7,367 nt of DNA from an uncultured Faecalibacterium sp. (lineage in GTDB: Bacteria > Bacillota > Clostridia > Oscillospirales > Ruminococcaceae): positions 1 through 7,367 of the forward strand of contig CAAFQM010000368.1 of NCBI GenBank assembly GCA_900765105.1, read 5' to 3'. Every line of letters starts with the position of its first letter. The first letter of the stretch is position 1. The position numbers and the translations under genes were made by a program. Positions 1-5,103 of this stretch are shown here, piece by piece. Under the pieces are notes generated by a model, which was given only the letters and a program-made list of their open reading frames with translations, was not told where the DNA came from and did not search any database.

Positions 1-85
1 ACACCATGCTGTAACCCAGTGCGATCAGTGCATAGATGCTGCCAAGGGACAAGCCGTTGATCAGCTGGCTAAAAAACACTGTCAT
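1..85 (-). CDS. livH: Branched-chain amino acid ABC transporter permease, LivH type (N-terminal fragment)
   Basis: Only the first 28 codons lie in the window; the gene runs off the left edge. Reading the minus strand from the ATG at 83-85 gives a peptide beginning MTVFFSQLINGLSLGSIYAL and continuing IALGYSMV. The N-Q-L-I-N-G-L-S-L-G-S-I-Y-A-L-I-A-L-G-Y pattern is the usual start of LivH permeases (first membrane helix of the inner-membrane pore subunit). A ribosome binding site AAAGGAAG lies at 95-102. It is downstream of, and co-directional with, the gene for a LivJ/LivK-like binding protein, the normal partner. The 173-bp gap between them holds a terminator hairpin, so the permease is probably made at a lower level than the binding protein. 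Family assignment is strong despite the short fragment; the transported substrate is inferred. Confidence 0.85.
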   Translation of the reverse strand, partial: MTVFFSQLINGLSLGSIYALIALGYSMV

Positions 86-108
86 GGACGGATACTTCCT
101 TTCTTTGC

Positions 109-125
109 GGCGCTTTTTTTGCGCC
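109..125 (-). repeat. Hairpin in the livH leader
   Basis: On the minus strand GGCGC and GCGCC (5 bp) flank a loop of seven A residues, just upstream of the livH ribosome binding site. It lies downstream of the terminator at 148-193. It may stabilise the 5' end of a processed livH message; that role is inferred. Confidence 0.4.
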
Positions 126-147
126 TTTGGTGGGACACTTTTTTACC

Positions 148-193
148 AAAAAAGCGGAGACAGCCGAGCAGAACCTGTTCCGGCGGTCTCCGC
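148..193 (-). terminator. Rho-independent terminator between the binding-protein gene and livH
   Basis: On the minus strand GCGGAGAC (193-186) pairs with GTCTCCGC (161-154). After one mismatch, a 4-bp inner stem follows (184-181 with 166-163). Six T residues follow at 153-148. There is no T run on the plus-strand side, so it acts leftward only. Its place, about 65 bp after the binding-protein stop codon and before the permease, suggests partial termination that keeps the binding protein in excess. Confidence 0.8.
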
Positions 194-258
194 AAATGGG
201 TCATTTACTTCTGGATTCTGCTTTTATGCCACACACCGGTGCGCAGCTCCGGGCAGGA

Positions 259-1470
259 TCAGAACATTTCCTTCAGAACGGGGGTAGCACCGTCGAAGCA
301 CAGGATAGCGGTCTGCTTGACGGGGTTGTGGTGCTCATCAAAGGTGAAGGTGCCGGTGATGCCATCGATGGTGCCGTTTGCAATGGCATCGATGACAGCC
401 TGCTTGTACTCGTCGGAACCGGCCTCCAGACCCTGCTCTTCAGCAGCTTTGATGCCGTAGACAACGGTCATGGCTGCATCGTAGCCCAGAGGAGCAAAGC
501 CGTTGGGATATTCATCGCCGTACTCTGCCTTGTAAGCGTTCTCGAAGTCGGGGTTGGAGCCCTTTGCGTAGTTTGCGCAGAAGAATGCATCGTGCAGCTG
601 GTCAGCAGTTGCATAGCCTTCCAGACCATCCCAGCCGTCGCCGCCCAGGAAGGGAACGGTCAGGCCGATGCTCTCAGCCTGAGCCAGGATCTGGCCGACA
701 TCCTGATAGTAGTTGGGGCAGAACACGACCTCGGGATCCTTGCCCAGAATGGTGGTCAGCTGAGTCTTGAAGTCCACATCGCCCTCGGCGTAGGTCTCCT
801 GATCGACGATGGTGCCGCCCAGGCTCTCGAACTCGGTGACGAAGTTCTCGGCCAGACCTTCGTTGTAGTCAGCACCCTTCAGGTAGATGACAGCAGCCTT
901 GGTGTAGCCCAGCTTTTGGTAAGCGTAGTCAGCCATCTTGATGCCCTGGAACGGGTCGGTGAAGGTGGCACGGAAGACGTTTGCGTTCACGGTGTCGGTC
1001 TCGGCATCGTAGGTGACAGCCTCAGCGGTAGCGGAAGCGGTGACCATGGGCATGTTGTAGTCTGCGCTCTCGGCAGCAACTGCCAGAGTCGGGGTGGTGG
1101 TAACATCGCCCACCAGAGCGGTGATGCCCTGATCGCACATCTTGGTGAAGCAGGTGACAGCCTGAGTAGCATCGCCCTGCTCATCCATGGTGATGATCTC
1201 GATCTGCTTGCCGTTGACGCCGCCGTCGGCATTGACCTGCTTCAGGTACAGGGAAGCGCCGTTGATAACGGCCAGACCGTAGACAGAAACATCACCGGTC
1301 ATGGGGCCGAGGACACCGACCTTGATGGTGTCGCCGGAAGCAGCGGCATCAGAAGAACCGGTGGAAGCAGCGCTGCTGCTGGAAGAACCGCCGCATGCGG
1401 TCAGAACACCGGCTGCGGCGACAACGCCTGCAGCGGCCAGAAAGTTACGACGAGAAATCATCTTTTTCAT
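259..1470 (-). CDS. Branched-chain amino acid-type ABC transporter substrate-binding lipoprotein
   Basis: A 403-residue periplasmic-binding-protein-like lipoprotein of the LivJ/LivK family (Peripla_BP_6 type), expected to be anchored to the outer face of the membrane and to deliver amino acids or related solutes to the LivH permease. The start at 1470 is chosen because AAGGAGG lies 9 nt upstream; an in-frame ATG at 1524 lies inside the leader hairpin. Residues 1-26 form a lipoprotein signal with SRRNFLAAAG at 6-15 and the lipobox LTAC ending at Cys26, followed by a Ser/Ala-rich linker to about 46. The mature part opens with IKVGVLGPMTGDVSVYG (49-65), the typical first strand and ligand loop. 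It also shows GVNGKQIEI (84-92), a hinge-proximal LGYTKAAVIY (187-196), GFAPLGYDAAM (324-334) and the C-terminal ITGTFTFDEHHNPVKQ (371-386), all usual for the family. Length is normal and the gene is intact. Ligand identity cannot be read from the sequence. Confidence 0.93.
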   Translation of the reverse strand: MKKMISRRNFLAAAGVVAAAGVLTACGGSSSSSAASTGSSDAAASGDTIKVGVLGPMTGDVSVYGLAVINGASLYLKQVNADGGVNGKQIEIITMDEQGDATQAVTCFTKMCDQGITALVGDVTTTPTLAVAAESADYNMPMVTASATAEAVTYDAETDTVNANVFRATFTDPFQGIKMADYAYQKLGYTKAAVIYLKGADYNEGLAENFVTEFESLGGTIVDQETYAEGDVDFKTQLTTILGKDPEVVFCPNYYQDVGQILAQAESIGLTVPFLGGDGWDGLEGYATADQLHDAFFCANYAKGSNPDFENAYKAEYGDEYPNGFAPLGYDAAMTVVYGIKAAEEQGLEAGSDEYKQAVIDAIANGTIDGITGTFTFDEHHNPVKQTAILCFDGATPVLKEMF

Positions 1471-1479
1471 AGTCAATAT

Positions 1480-1486
1480 CCTCCTT
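1480..1486 (-). promoter_or_regulatory. Ribosome binding site of the substrate-binding protein gene
   Basis: AAGGAGG on the minus strand, 9 nt before the ATG at 1470. It decides the start against the upstream in-frame ATG. It sits inside the small inverted repeat CTCC-TAA-GGAG (1491-1481), so a short hairpin could partly hide it. Confidence 0.85.
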
Positions 1487-1510
1487 AGGAGTATTCGTGC
1501 TATTTTAGTT

Positions 1511-1554
1511 AAAAAAGGAAGCAAGGCCCCTTTCCCTCAAAGCGACCTTGCTCC
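1511..1554 (-). terminator. Terminator-like hairpin in the 5' leader of the binding-protein gene (possible attenuator)
   Basis: On the minus strand 1554-1552 (GGA) pairs with 1519-1517 (TCC). GCAAGGTC (1551-1544) pairs with GGCCTTGC (1528-1521) with one G-U pair, and CTTT (1542-1539) pairs with AAAG (1533-1530) around a five-base loop. Only a bulged T at 1520 and a G/G mismatch interrupt the stem, and six T residues follow at 1516-1511. It lies between the predicted promoter (-10 at 1564-1569) and the ribosome binding site, so it would form at the very 5' end of the message. It could act as an attenuator, or simply block read-through from the MATE gene. Confidence 0.75.
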
Positions 1555-1563
1555 GGTATCATT

Positions 1564-1592
1564 ATTATAGCCCTCCGGCCCGGAATGCGCAA
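1564..1592 (-). promoter_or_regulatory. Predicted sigma-70-type promoter of the binding-protein gene
   Basis: Minus-strand -35 TTGCGC (1592-1587), 17-bp spacer, perfect -10 TATAAT (1569-1564). Transcription would begin near 1557, giving a leader of about 87 nt. The -35 box overlaps a 12-bp repeat (1588-1599), a possible regulator site. Confidence 0.75.
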
Positions 1593-1599
1593 TTCACAA
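1588..1599 (-). repeat. 12-bp direct repeat, copy 1
   Basis: TTGTGAATTGCG on the minus strand, identical to the copy at 1714-1725. It overlaps the -35 box of the binding-protein promoter, so it could be an operator. Confidence 0.55.
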
Positions 1600-1680
1600 A
1601 CCGTCCATACTTTCGGGGGCTTTTTGTGGCTTTTGTTGCTAAAATAGCCAAAACCCCAAGGCTGTTTTTGTGCACTATTT

Positions 1681-1729
1681 CAACTTGTTCATTTTGTTTG
1701 TCCGTCAGATGAACGCAATTCACAAGTTG
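1681..1729. repeat. Inverted repeat just after the MATE stop codon
   Basis: CAACTTGT (1681-1688) and ACAAGTTG (1722-1729) are a perfect 8-bp inverted pair. Inside, GTTCAT (1687-1692) and ATGAAC (1709-1714) form a second 6-bp pair. Together they can fold as one bulged hairpin at the 3' end of the MATE message. No T run follows on the minus strand, so it is not a standard terminator. A weaker stem at 1641-1668 (AAAATAGCC with GGCTGTTTT) is the only other structure in this gap. Confidence 0.45.
1714..1725 (-). repeat. 12-bp direct repeat, copy 2
   Basis: Second exact copy of TTGTGAATTGCG, 126 bp upstream of copy 1 as transcription runs. It begins 13 bp after the end of the MATE gene and overlaps the right arm of the inverted repeat 1681-1729. 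No -10 box stands at the right distance, so it is not simply another promoter. Confidence 0.5.
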
Positions 1730-1737
1730 CAAAAGGA

Positions 1738-3159
1738 TTACAGGGTCTCCATTTCGGCGTCGGCGGCAAACTCGGCCTCGGCGCGCAGCTCGGCAGCTTC
1801 GCCCTCGGCCTCCACCTGAGCGGGAGTCTGTGCCAGCGCCTTGCGGATGGCGGTGAAGTAGAACACCAGCGACAGGCCGGTGCCGATGGTCCAGCCCACA
1901 GGCCAAGCCAGCCAGATGCCGGTGGAGCCCAGTGCGGTGCTGCTGAGCACGATGGCGATGGCCACGCGCAGGATCAGATCGCTGAAGGTGGCGATCATGA
2001 ACCGCACCATCAGGCCGCAGCCGCGCAGGATGCCGTCGGTGACCAGCTTGACCGACACCACGAAGTAGAAGGGCGACAGGATGCGCAGGAACAGCATACC
2101 GGTGTCAATGGCGGGGCCCTGCGGGTCATTCATGAACAGCAGCAGCAGGAACCGGCCGAAGAAGAAGTACAGGAGCACGATGGGCACGCAGATGATCCAC
2201 ACCAGATTGCGGCCTGCGCCGAAACCGGCCTTCACGCGGTCCATCTTGCCGGCGCCCATGTTCTGGGAGGTATAGTTGGAGATGCCGTTGCCCAGCGTGG
2301 TGAAGGAGGTGATGACCATGTTGTTCAGCTTGACAGCGGCGGAATAACCGGCGATGACGCTGGCACCGAAGGTGTTGATGACGCTCTGCAGGATGATGTT
2401 GCCCACCGAGACGAAGCTCTGCTGCAGAATGCTGGGGATGGCCACCACGGCCACCTTGCCCAGCATGTTCCACGAGAACCACACGGTCTTGCGGTCAGAC
2501 TTGAAGGCACGGATGCGGCGGAACACCACCACCATGGCCAGCACGCAGCTGACGCCCTGGCACAGGAAGGTGGCCCATGCCACACCGGCAACACCCATGT
2601 GGAAACCGGCCACGAACAGGATGTCCACGCCGATGTTGGACAGGGACGAGACAGCCAGGAAGTAGAACGGGGTCTTGCTGTCGCCCAGAGCGGAGAAGAT
2701 GCCGGTGGCGATGTTGTAGAAGAACATGAAGGGCAGGCCCAGAACGTAGATGTCCAGATACAGGGCCGAGTCGGCCAGGATCTCTTCCGGGGTGTTGATC
2801 AGCTCCAGAAGGGCGTCGCAGCCGAACAGGCCGATGACCATCAGCACGGCGCACAGCACGGCGGAACCGATCAGGGAAGTGTAGACCGAAGTCTTCATCT
2901 CATCGTATTCTTTTGCGCCGAAGTAGCGGGACACGATGACCGAGCAGCCGATGTTGCAGCCGAAGGCGAAGGCGATGAAGATCAGGGTGATCTCGTAGCT
3001 GTTGCCCACGGCGGCCAGAGCGTTCTCGCCGATGAACTTGCCGGCCACAAGGCTGTCGGCAATGTTGTACAGCTGCTGGAAAATGATGCTGCCGAACATG
3101 GGCAGGCAGAACTGCCACAGCACCTGTGACGGCTTGCCGACCGTCAGATCCTTATTCAT
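1738..3159 (-). CDS. MATE-family multidrug/solute efflux transporter
   Basis: A 473-residue polytopic membrane protein of the MATE family (NorM/DinF/MepA relatives), which export cationic drugs or other organic compounds using Na+ or H+ gradients. The start at 3159 is preferred because GAGGAGG lies 8 nt upstream; the open frame extends to 3186 but would place that site inside the gene. The N-terminus has the family pattern GKPSQVLWQFCLPMF (8-22) and QQLYNIADSLVAG (28-40), with Asp35 at the position of the conserved first-helix acid. The two-fold internal repeat is visible: GCSVIVSRYFGAKEYDEMK (71-89) matches GISNYTSQNMGAGKMDRVK (292-310). Hydrophobic segments continue to about residue 440 and fit twelve helices. 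Residues 442-473 form an unusual Ala/Glu-rich acidic tail. The gene has its own promoter and is divergent from enolase. The substrate is unknown, and no neighbouring regulator gene is present. Confidence 0.93.
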   Translation of the reverse strand: MNKDLTVGKPSQVLWQFCLPMFGSIIFQQLYNIADSLVAGKFIGENALAAVGNSYEITLIFIAFAFGCNIGCSVIVSRYFGAKEYDEMKTSVYTSLIGSAVLCAVLMVIGLFGCDALLELINTPEEILADSALYLDIYVLGLPFMFFYNIATGIFSALGDSKTPFYFLAVSSLSNIGVDILFVAGFHMGVAGVAWATFLCQGVSCVLAMVVVFRRIRAFKSDRKTVWFSWNMLGKVAVVAIPSILQQSFVSVGNIILQSVINTFGASVIAGYSAAVKLNNMVITSFTTLGNGISNYTSQNMGAGKMDRVKAGFGAGRNLVWIICVPIVLLYFFFGRFLLLLFMNDPQGPAIDTGMLFLRILSPFYFVVSVKLVTDGILRGCGLMVRFMIATFSDLILRVAIAIVLSSTALGSTGIWLAWPVGWTIGTGLSLVFYFTAIRKALAQTPAQVEAEGEAAELRAEAEFAADAEMETL

Positions 3160-3167
3160 ATGAAAAT

Positions 3168-3174
3168 CCTCCTC
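3168..3174 (-). promoter_or_regulatory. Ribosome binding site of the MATE gene
   Basis: GAGGAGG on the minus strand, 8 nt before the ATG at 3159. It fixes the start nine codons inside the longest open frame. Confidence 0.85.
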
Positions 3175-3209
3175 TATCATGAACAAAATGTTAAATTCAA
3201 CCGAAACAA

Positions 3210-3238
3210 AGTATAAAACCAGCCTGACAAAATGTAAA
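3210..3238 (-). promoter_or_regulatory. Predicted promoter of the MATE gene
   Basis: Minus-strand -35 TTTACA (3238-3233), 17-bp spacer, -10 TATACT (3215-3210). Transcription would begin near 3203, giving a leader of about 44 nt. The region upstream of the -35 (3251-3300) holds repeats that could bind a regulator. Confidence 0.8.
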
Positions 3239-3251
3239 GATAATTTTTAGT

Positions 3252-3297
3252 ATATCTGCCATATCAAAATTACATGGTGGAGATGTGGCATATCTGC
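3252..3297. repeat. Operator-like repeat cluster upstream of the MATE promoter
   Basis: TGCCATATC (3257-3265) and GATGTGGCA (3282-3290) form an inverted pair matching at 8 of 9 positions with a 16-bp spacer. ATATCTGC occurs as a direct repeat at 3252-3259 and 3290-3297. The cluster begins 14 bp upstream of the MATE -35 box. A regulatory role is inferred from position and symmetry only. Confidence 0.45.
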
Positions 3298-3305
3298 TGA
3301 CGGAG

Positions 3306-3354
3306 CGGGGCAGGCTGTAAAAGGCGGGCAAGAGTTTTACACGGCAGTGCCCCG
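3306..3354. repeat. Long interrupted inverted repeat in the MATE-enolase divergent region
   Basis: CGGGGCA (3306-3312) pairs with TGCCCCG (3348-3354) and TGTAAAA (3316-3322) pairs with TTTTACA (3335-3341). The arms are separated by a 3 by 6 internal loop and enclose a 12-base loop. It lies about 40 bp upstream of the predicted enolase -35 box. It has no T run, so it is not a terminator. It could be an operator or the remnant of a small RNA hairpin; neither is shown. Confidence 0.5.
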
Positions 3355-3395
3355 GCGACGAGAAAGTTTATAGGGGCAAACATCAGCTGCGGCTC

Positions 3396-3424
3396 TTGCG
3401 CAATGAAGCAAAGCGTGGTAGGAT
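3396..3424 (+). promoter_or_regulatory. Predicted promoter of enolase
   Basis: TTGCGC (3396-3401), 17-bp spacer, TAGGAT (3419-3424). The -35 is identical to that of the binding-protein promoter. Transcription would begin near 3431, leaving a leader of about 53 nt. Confidence 0.6.
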
Positions 3425-3437
3425 AAAGATGGTTAGT

Positions 3438-3453
3438 TAGATAAAACTATCTA
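3438..3453 (+). repeat. AT-rich hairpin in the enolase leader
   Basis: TAGATA-AAAC-TATCTA is a perfect 6-bp stem with a four-base loop, close to the predicted 5' end of the message and 16 bp before the AGGAGG ribosome binding site (3470-3475). It may protect the 5' end of the mRNA; this is inferred. Confidence 0.45.
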
Positions 3454-3483
3454 CATGGAAATGATATTCAGGAGGTTTTCGAT

Positions 3484-4782
3484 ATGAACTATCTGGAAAT
3501 TGAATCCGTTGTGGGCCGCGAGATTTTGGACTCCCGCGGCAACCCCACCGTGGAAGCCGAGATCACGCTGGCCGACGGCACCGTTGCCCGCGGCTGTGCA
3601 CCTTCCGGCGCATCCACCGGCGAGTTTGAGGCGCTGGAGCTGCGGGACGGCGACAAGGGTCGTTACCTCGGCAAGGGCGTGACCAAGGCGGTGGAGAACA
3701 TCAACACCGTCATCGCCGACGCCGTTGTGGGCATGGATGCTTCCGACATCTACGCCATCGACGCCGCCATGATCAAGGCTGACGGCACCAGGGACAAGTC
3801 CAATCTGGGCGCAAACGCCATTCTGGCCGTGTCCATCGCAGCCTGCCGTGCAGCCGCTGCTTCGCTGGAAATGCCGCTGTACCGCTTCCTCGGCGGCGTG
3901 AACGGCAACCGCCTGCCCGTGCCCATGATGAACATCCTCAACGGCGGCGCACACGCCACCAACACTGTGGACACGCAGGAGTTCATGATCATGCCGGTGG
4001 GCGCGCCCTCCTTCAAGGAAGCCCTGCGCTGGTGCGCCGAGGTGTTCCATGCGCTGGCCTCCATCCTGAAGGCAAAGGGTCTGGCCACCTCCGTGGGCGA
4101 TGAGGGCGGCTTTGCGCCCAACCTGTCCAGCGATGAGGAGACCATCGAGACCATTCTGGCTGCCATCGAAAAGGCCGGTTATGTGCCCGGCAAGGACTTC
4201 ATGCTGGCAATGGATGCTGCTTCCTCCGAGTGGAAGAGCCCCAAGGGAAAGGGCTTCTACAAGCTGCCCAAGGCCGGCACCGAGTACACTTCCAGCGAGC
4301 TGATCGCCCACTGGAAGGCACTGGTGGAGAAGTACCCCATCATCTCCATCGAGGACGGTCTGGATGAAGAGGACTGGGAAGGCTGGCAGGAGATGACCCG
4401 CGAGCTGGGCGGCAAGGTGCAGCTGGTGGGCGACGACCTGTTCGTCACCAACACCGAACGTCTGGCCAAGGGCATCCAGCTGGGTGCCGGCAACGCCATC
4501 CTCATCAAGCTGAACCAGATCGGCTCTGTGTCTGAAACGCTGGAAGCCATCAAGATGGCCCACAAGGCCGGTTACACCGCCATCAGTTCTCACCGCTCCG
4601 GCGAGACCGAGGACACCACCATCGCGGATCTGGCCGTTGCCCTGAACACCTGCCAGATCAAGACGGGTGCTCCCAGCCGCACCGAGCGCGTGGCCAAGTA
4701 CAATCAGCTGCTGCGCATCGAGGAACAGTTGGGCGACAGTGCCGTTTACCCCGGCATGGCAGCTTTTAACGTGAAGCACTGA
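3484..4782 (+). CDS. eno: Enolase (phosphopyruvate hydratase)
   Basis: A 432-residue cytoplasmic enolase, which converts 2-phosphoglycerate to phosphoenolpyruvate in glycolysis and works in reverse for gluconeogenesis; family enzymes need Mg2+. The length is normal and the full protein is present. Residues seen at their family positions are E166 (in QEFMIMPVG), E207 (GDEGGF), the Mg2+ ligands D244, E290 (SIEDGLDEED) and D317 (GDDLFVTN), the catalytic K342 (ILIKLNQIG), H370-R371-S372 in the enolase signature SHRSGETED, and K393 (QIKTGAPSRTERVAKYNQL). The last segment is typical of Firmicutes enolases. The start ATG has AGGAGG 8 nt upstream, and the N-terminus (YLEIESVVGREILDSRGNPT) matches the family. 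It has its own promoter and a strong terminator, so it appears monocistronic rather than part of a glycolytic operon. Confidence 0.99.
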   Translation: MNYLEIESVVGREILDSRGNPTVEAEITLADGTVARGCAPSGASTGEFEALELRDGDKGRYLGKGVTKAVENINTVIADAVVGMDASDIYAIDAAMIKADGTRDKSNLGANAILAVSIAACRAAAASLEMPLYRFLGGVNGNRLPVPMMNILNGGAHATNTVDTQEFMIMPVGAPSFKEALRWCAEVFHALASILKAKGLATSVGDEGGFAPNLSSDEETIETILAAIEKAGYVPGKDFMLAMDAASSEWKSPKGKGFYKLPKAGTEYTSSELIAHWKALVEKYPIISIEDGLDEEDWEGWQEMTRELGGKVQLVGDDLFVTNTERLAKGIQLGAGNAILIKLNQIGSVSETLEAIKMAHKAGYTAISSHRSGETEDTTIADLAVALNTCQIKTGAPSRTERVAKYNQLLRIEEQLGDSAVYPGMAAFNVKH

Positions 4783-4807
4783 AAAAGTTGAAACTTCTCT
4801 GATCTTC

Positions 4808-4840
4808 CGGCGGCACCTGTTTTCGGGTGCCGCCGTTTTT
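4808..4840 (+). terminator. Rho-independent terminator of enolase
   Basis: CGGCGGCACC (4808-4817) pairs perfectly with GGTGCCGCCG (4826-4835) around an eight-base loop, followed by five T residues (4836-4840). It starts 25 bp after the enolase stop codon. Confidence 0.95.
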
Positions 4841-4850
4841 GCGCCGAAAA

Positions 4851-4878
4851 AAATTCCAGAATTTTCCTGAAATTCCAG
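4851..4878 (+). repeat. Direct repeat with embedded palindrome upstream of the small-peptide genes
   Basis: AAATTCCAG occurs at 4851-4859 and 4870-4878 (19-bp period). GAATTT (4859-4864) and AAATTC (4870-4875) form a palindrome between them. This lies in the 115-bp gap between the enolase terminator and the first peptide gene, where the transcription signal for the peptides should be. I find no convincing -35/-10 pair there; the best -10-like box, TCTTAT at 4897-4902, is weak. Confidence 0.4.
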
Positions 4879-4906
4879 GCGGCGGTGAATCGTATCTCTT
4901 ATGGAA

Positions 4907-4923
4907 CGGGCCATCCCGGCCCG
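4907..4923 (+). repeat. GC-rich hairpin ahead of the first small-peptide gene
   Basis: CGGGCC and GGCCCG (6 bp) around the loop ATCCC, 17 bp upstream of the GGAG ribosome binding site. No T run follows, so it is not a terminator. It could affect mRNA stability or translation. Confidence 0.4.
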
Positions 4924-4955
4924 GAAATCATGAAAGAAAAGGAGCAAAAACATTC

Positions 4956-5048
4956 ATGTTGTCTACTCTCATTTCGCTGTACAAGCTGCTTGGCACCGGG
5001 GACTTTTTCAAGGTGCTGCTGATCCTGCTCAAGGGTCTGTTTGCCTGA
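4956..5048 (+). CDS. Small hydrophobic peptide, 30 aa (first of a tandem pair), function unknown
   Basis: I do not recognise this gene. The ATG at 4956 follows the ribosome binding site AAAGGAG (4938-4944) by 11 nt and opens a 30-codon frame ending in TGA. The peptide begins MLSTLISLYKLLGTG and ends FFKVLLILLKGLFA. It is Leu/Ile/Phe-rich with three Lys (10, 19, 26) and one Asp (16), net charge about +2. Two hydrophobic stretches are separated by a Gly-Thr-Gly turn, a make-up seen in membrane-active peptides, type I toxins, leaderless bacteriocins and phenol-soluble modulin-like peptides. There is no leader or secretion signal and no Cys. It lies 116 bp after the enolase terminator and 71 bp before a second ORF of exactly the same length. 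Translation is inferred from the ribosome binding site, the position between terminators and the paired arrangement; a chance ORF remains possible. Confidence 0.6.
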   Translation: MLSTLISLYKLLGTGDFFKVLLILLKGLFA

Positions 5049-5066
5049 TCTCCCCTTATGACGCTG

Positions 5067-5085
5067 CCGGTGCCAGAACCACCGG
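5067..5085 (+). repeat. Intercistronic hairpin between the two small-peptide genes
   Basis: CCGGTG and CACCGG (6 bp, perfect) around a seven-base loop, in the 71-bp spacer between the peptide ORFs. It is followed by an A run rather than a T run, so it is not a terminator for the plus strand. It may be an mRNA stability or processing element. Confidence 0.4.
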
Positions 5086-5103
5086 AACGCAAAAAAGCCA
5101 AGG

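Noticed and set aside
127..1488. 453-codon plus-strand open frame
   Set aside because: It is antisense to the binding-protein gene, with no ribosome binding site and no recognisable domain; GC-rich codon bias of the real gene keeps the opposite frame open.
1641..1668. Terminator for the MATE gene
   Set aside because: The stem is weak with an A/C mismatch on the relevant strand and a short, interrupted T tract; kept only as a minor structure.
1588..1725. TTGTGAA half-sites as Rex (NADH-sensing repressor) operators
   Set aside because: The left half matches the Rex consensus TTGTGAA, but neither copy has the symmetric TTCACAA half at the required spacing.
2599..3129. 176-codon plus-strand open frame
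   Set aside because: It is antisense to the MATE gene with no supporting signals.
4839..4867. TTGCGC at 4839 as the -35 of a promoter for the small peptides
   Set aside because: No acceptable -10 sequence is found at 15 to 18 bp; the TT belongs to the enolase terminator T run.
3451..4953. 500-codon minus-strand open frame
   Set aside because: It is antisense to enolase and crosses the enolase terminator and leader; the His/Gly/Val-rich composition is a shadow of the real gene.
4930..5022. Alternative 30-codon ORF overlapping the first peptide in another frame
   Set aside because: It has no ribosome binding site, an odd Cys-rich composition, and it contains the ribosome binding site of the better candidate at 4956. 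A ten-codon ORF just upstream (4901-4933) that overlaps its start is equally unsupported.
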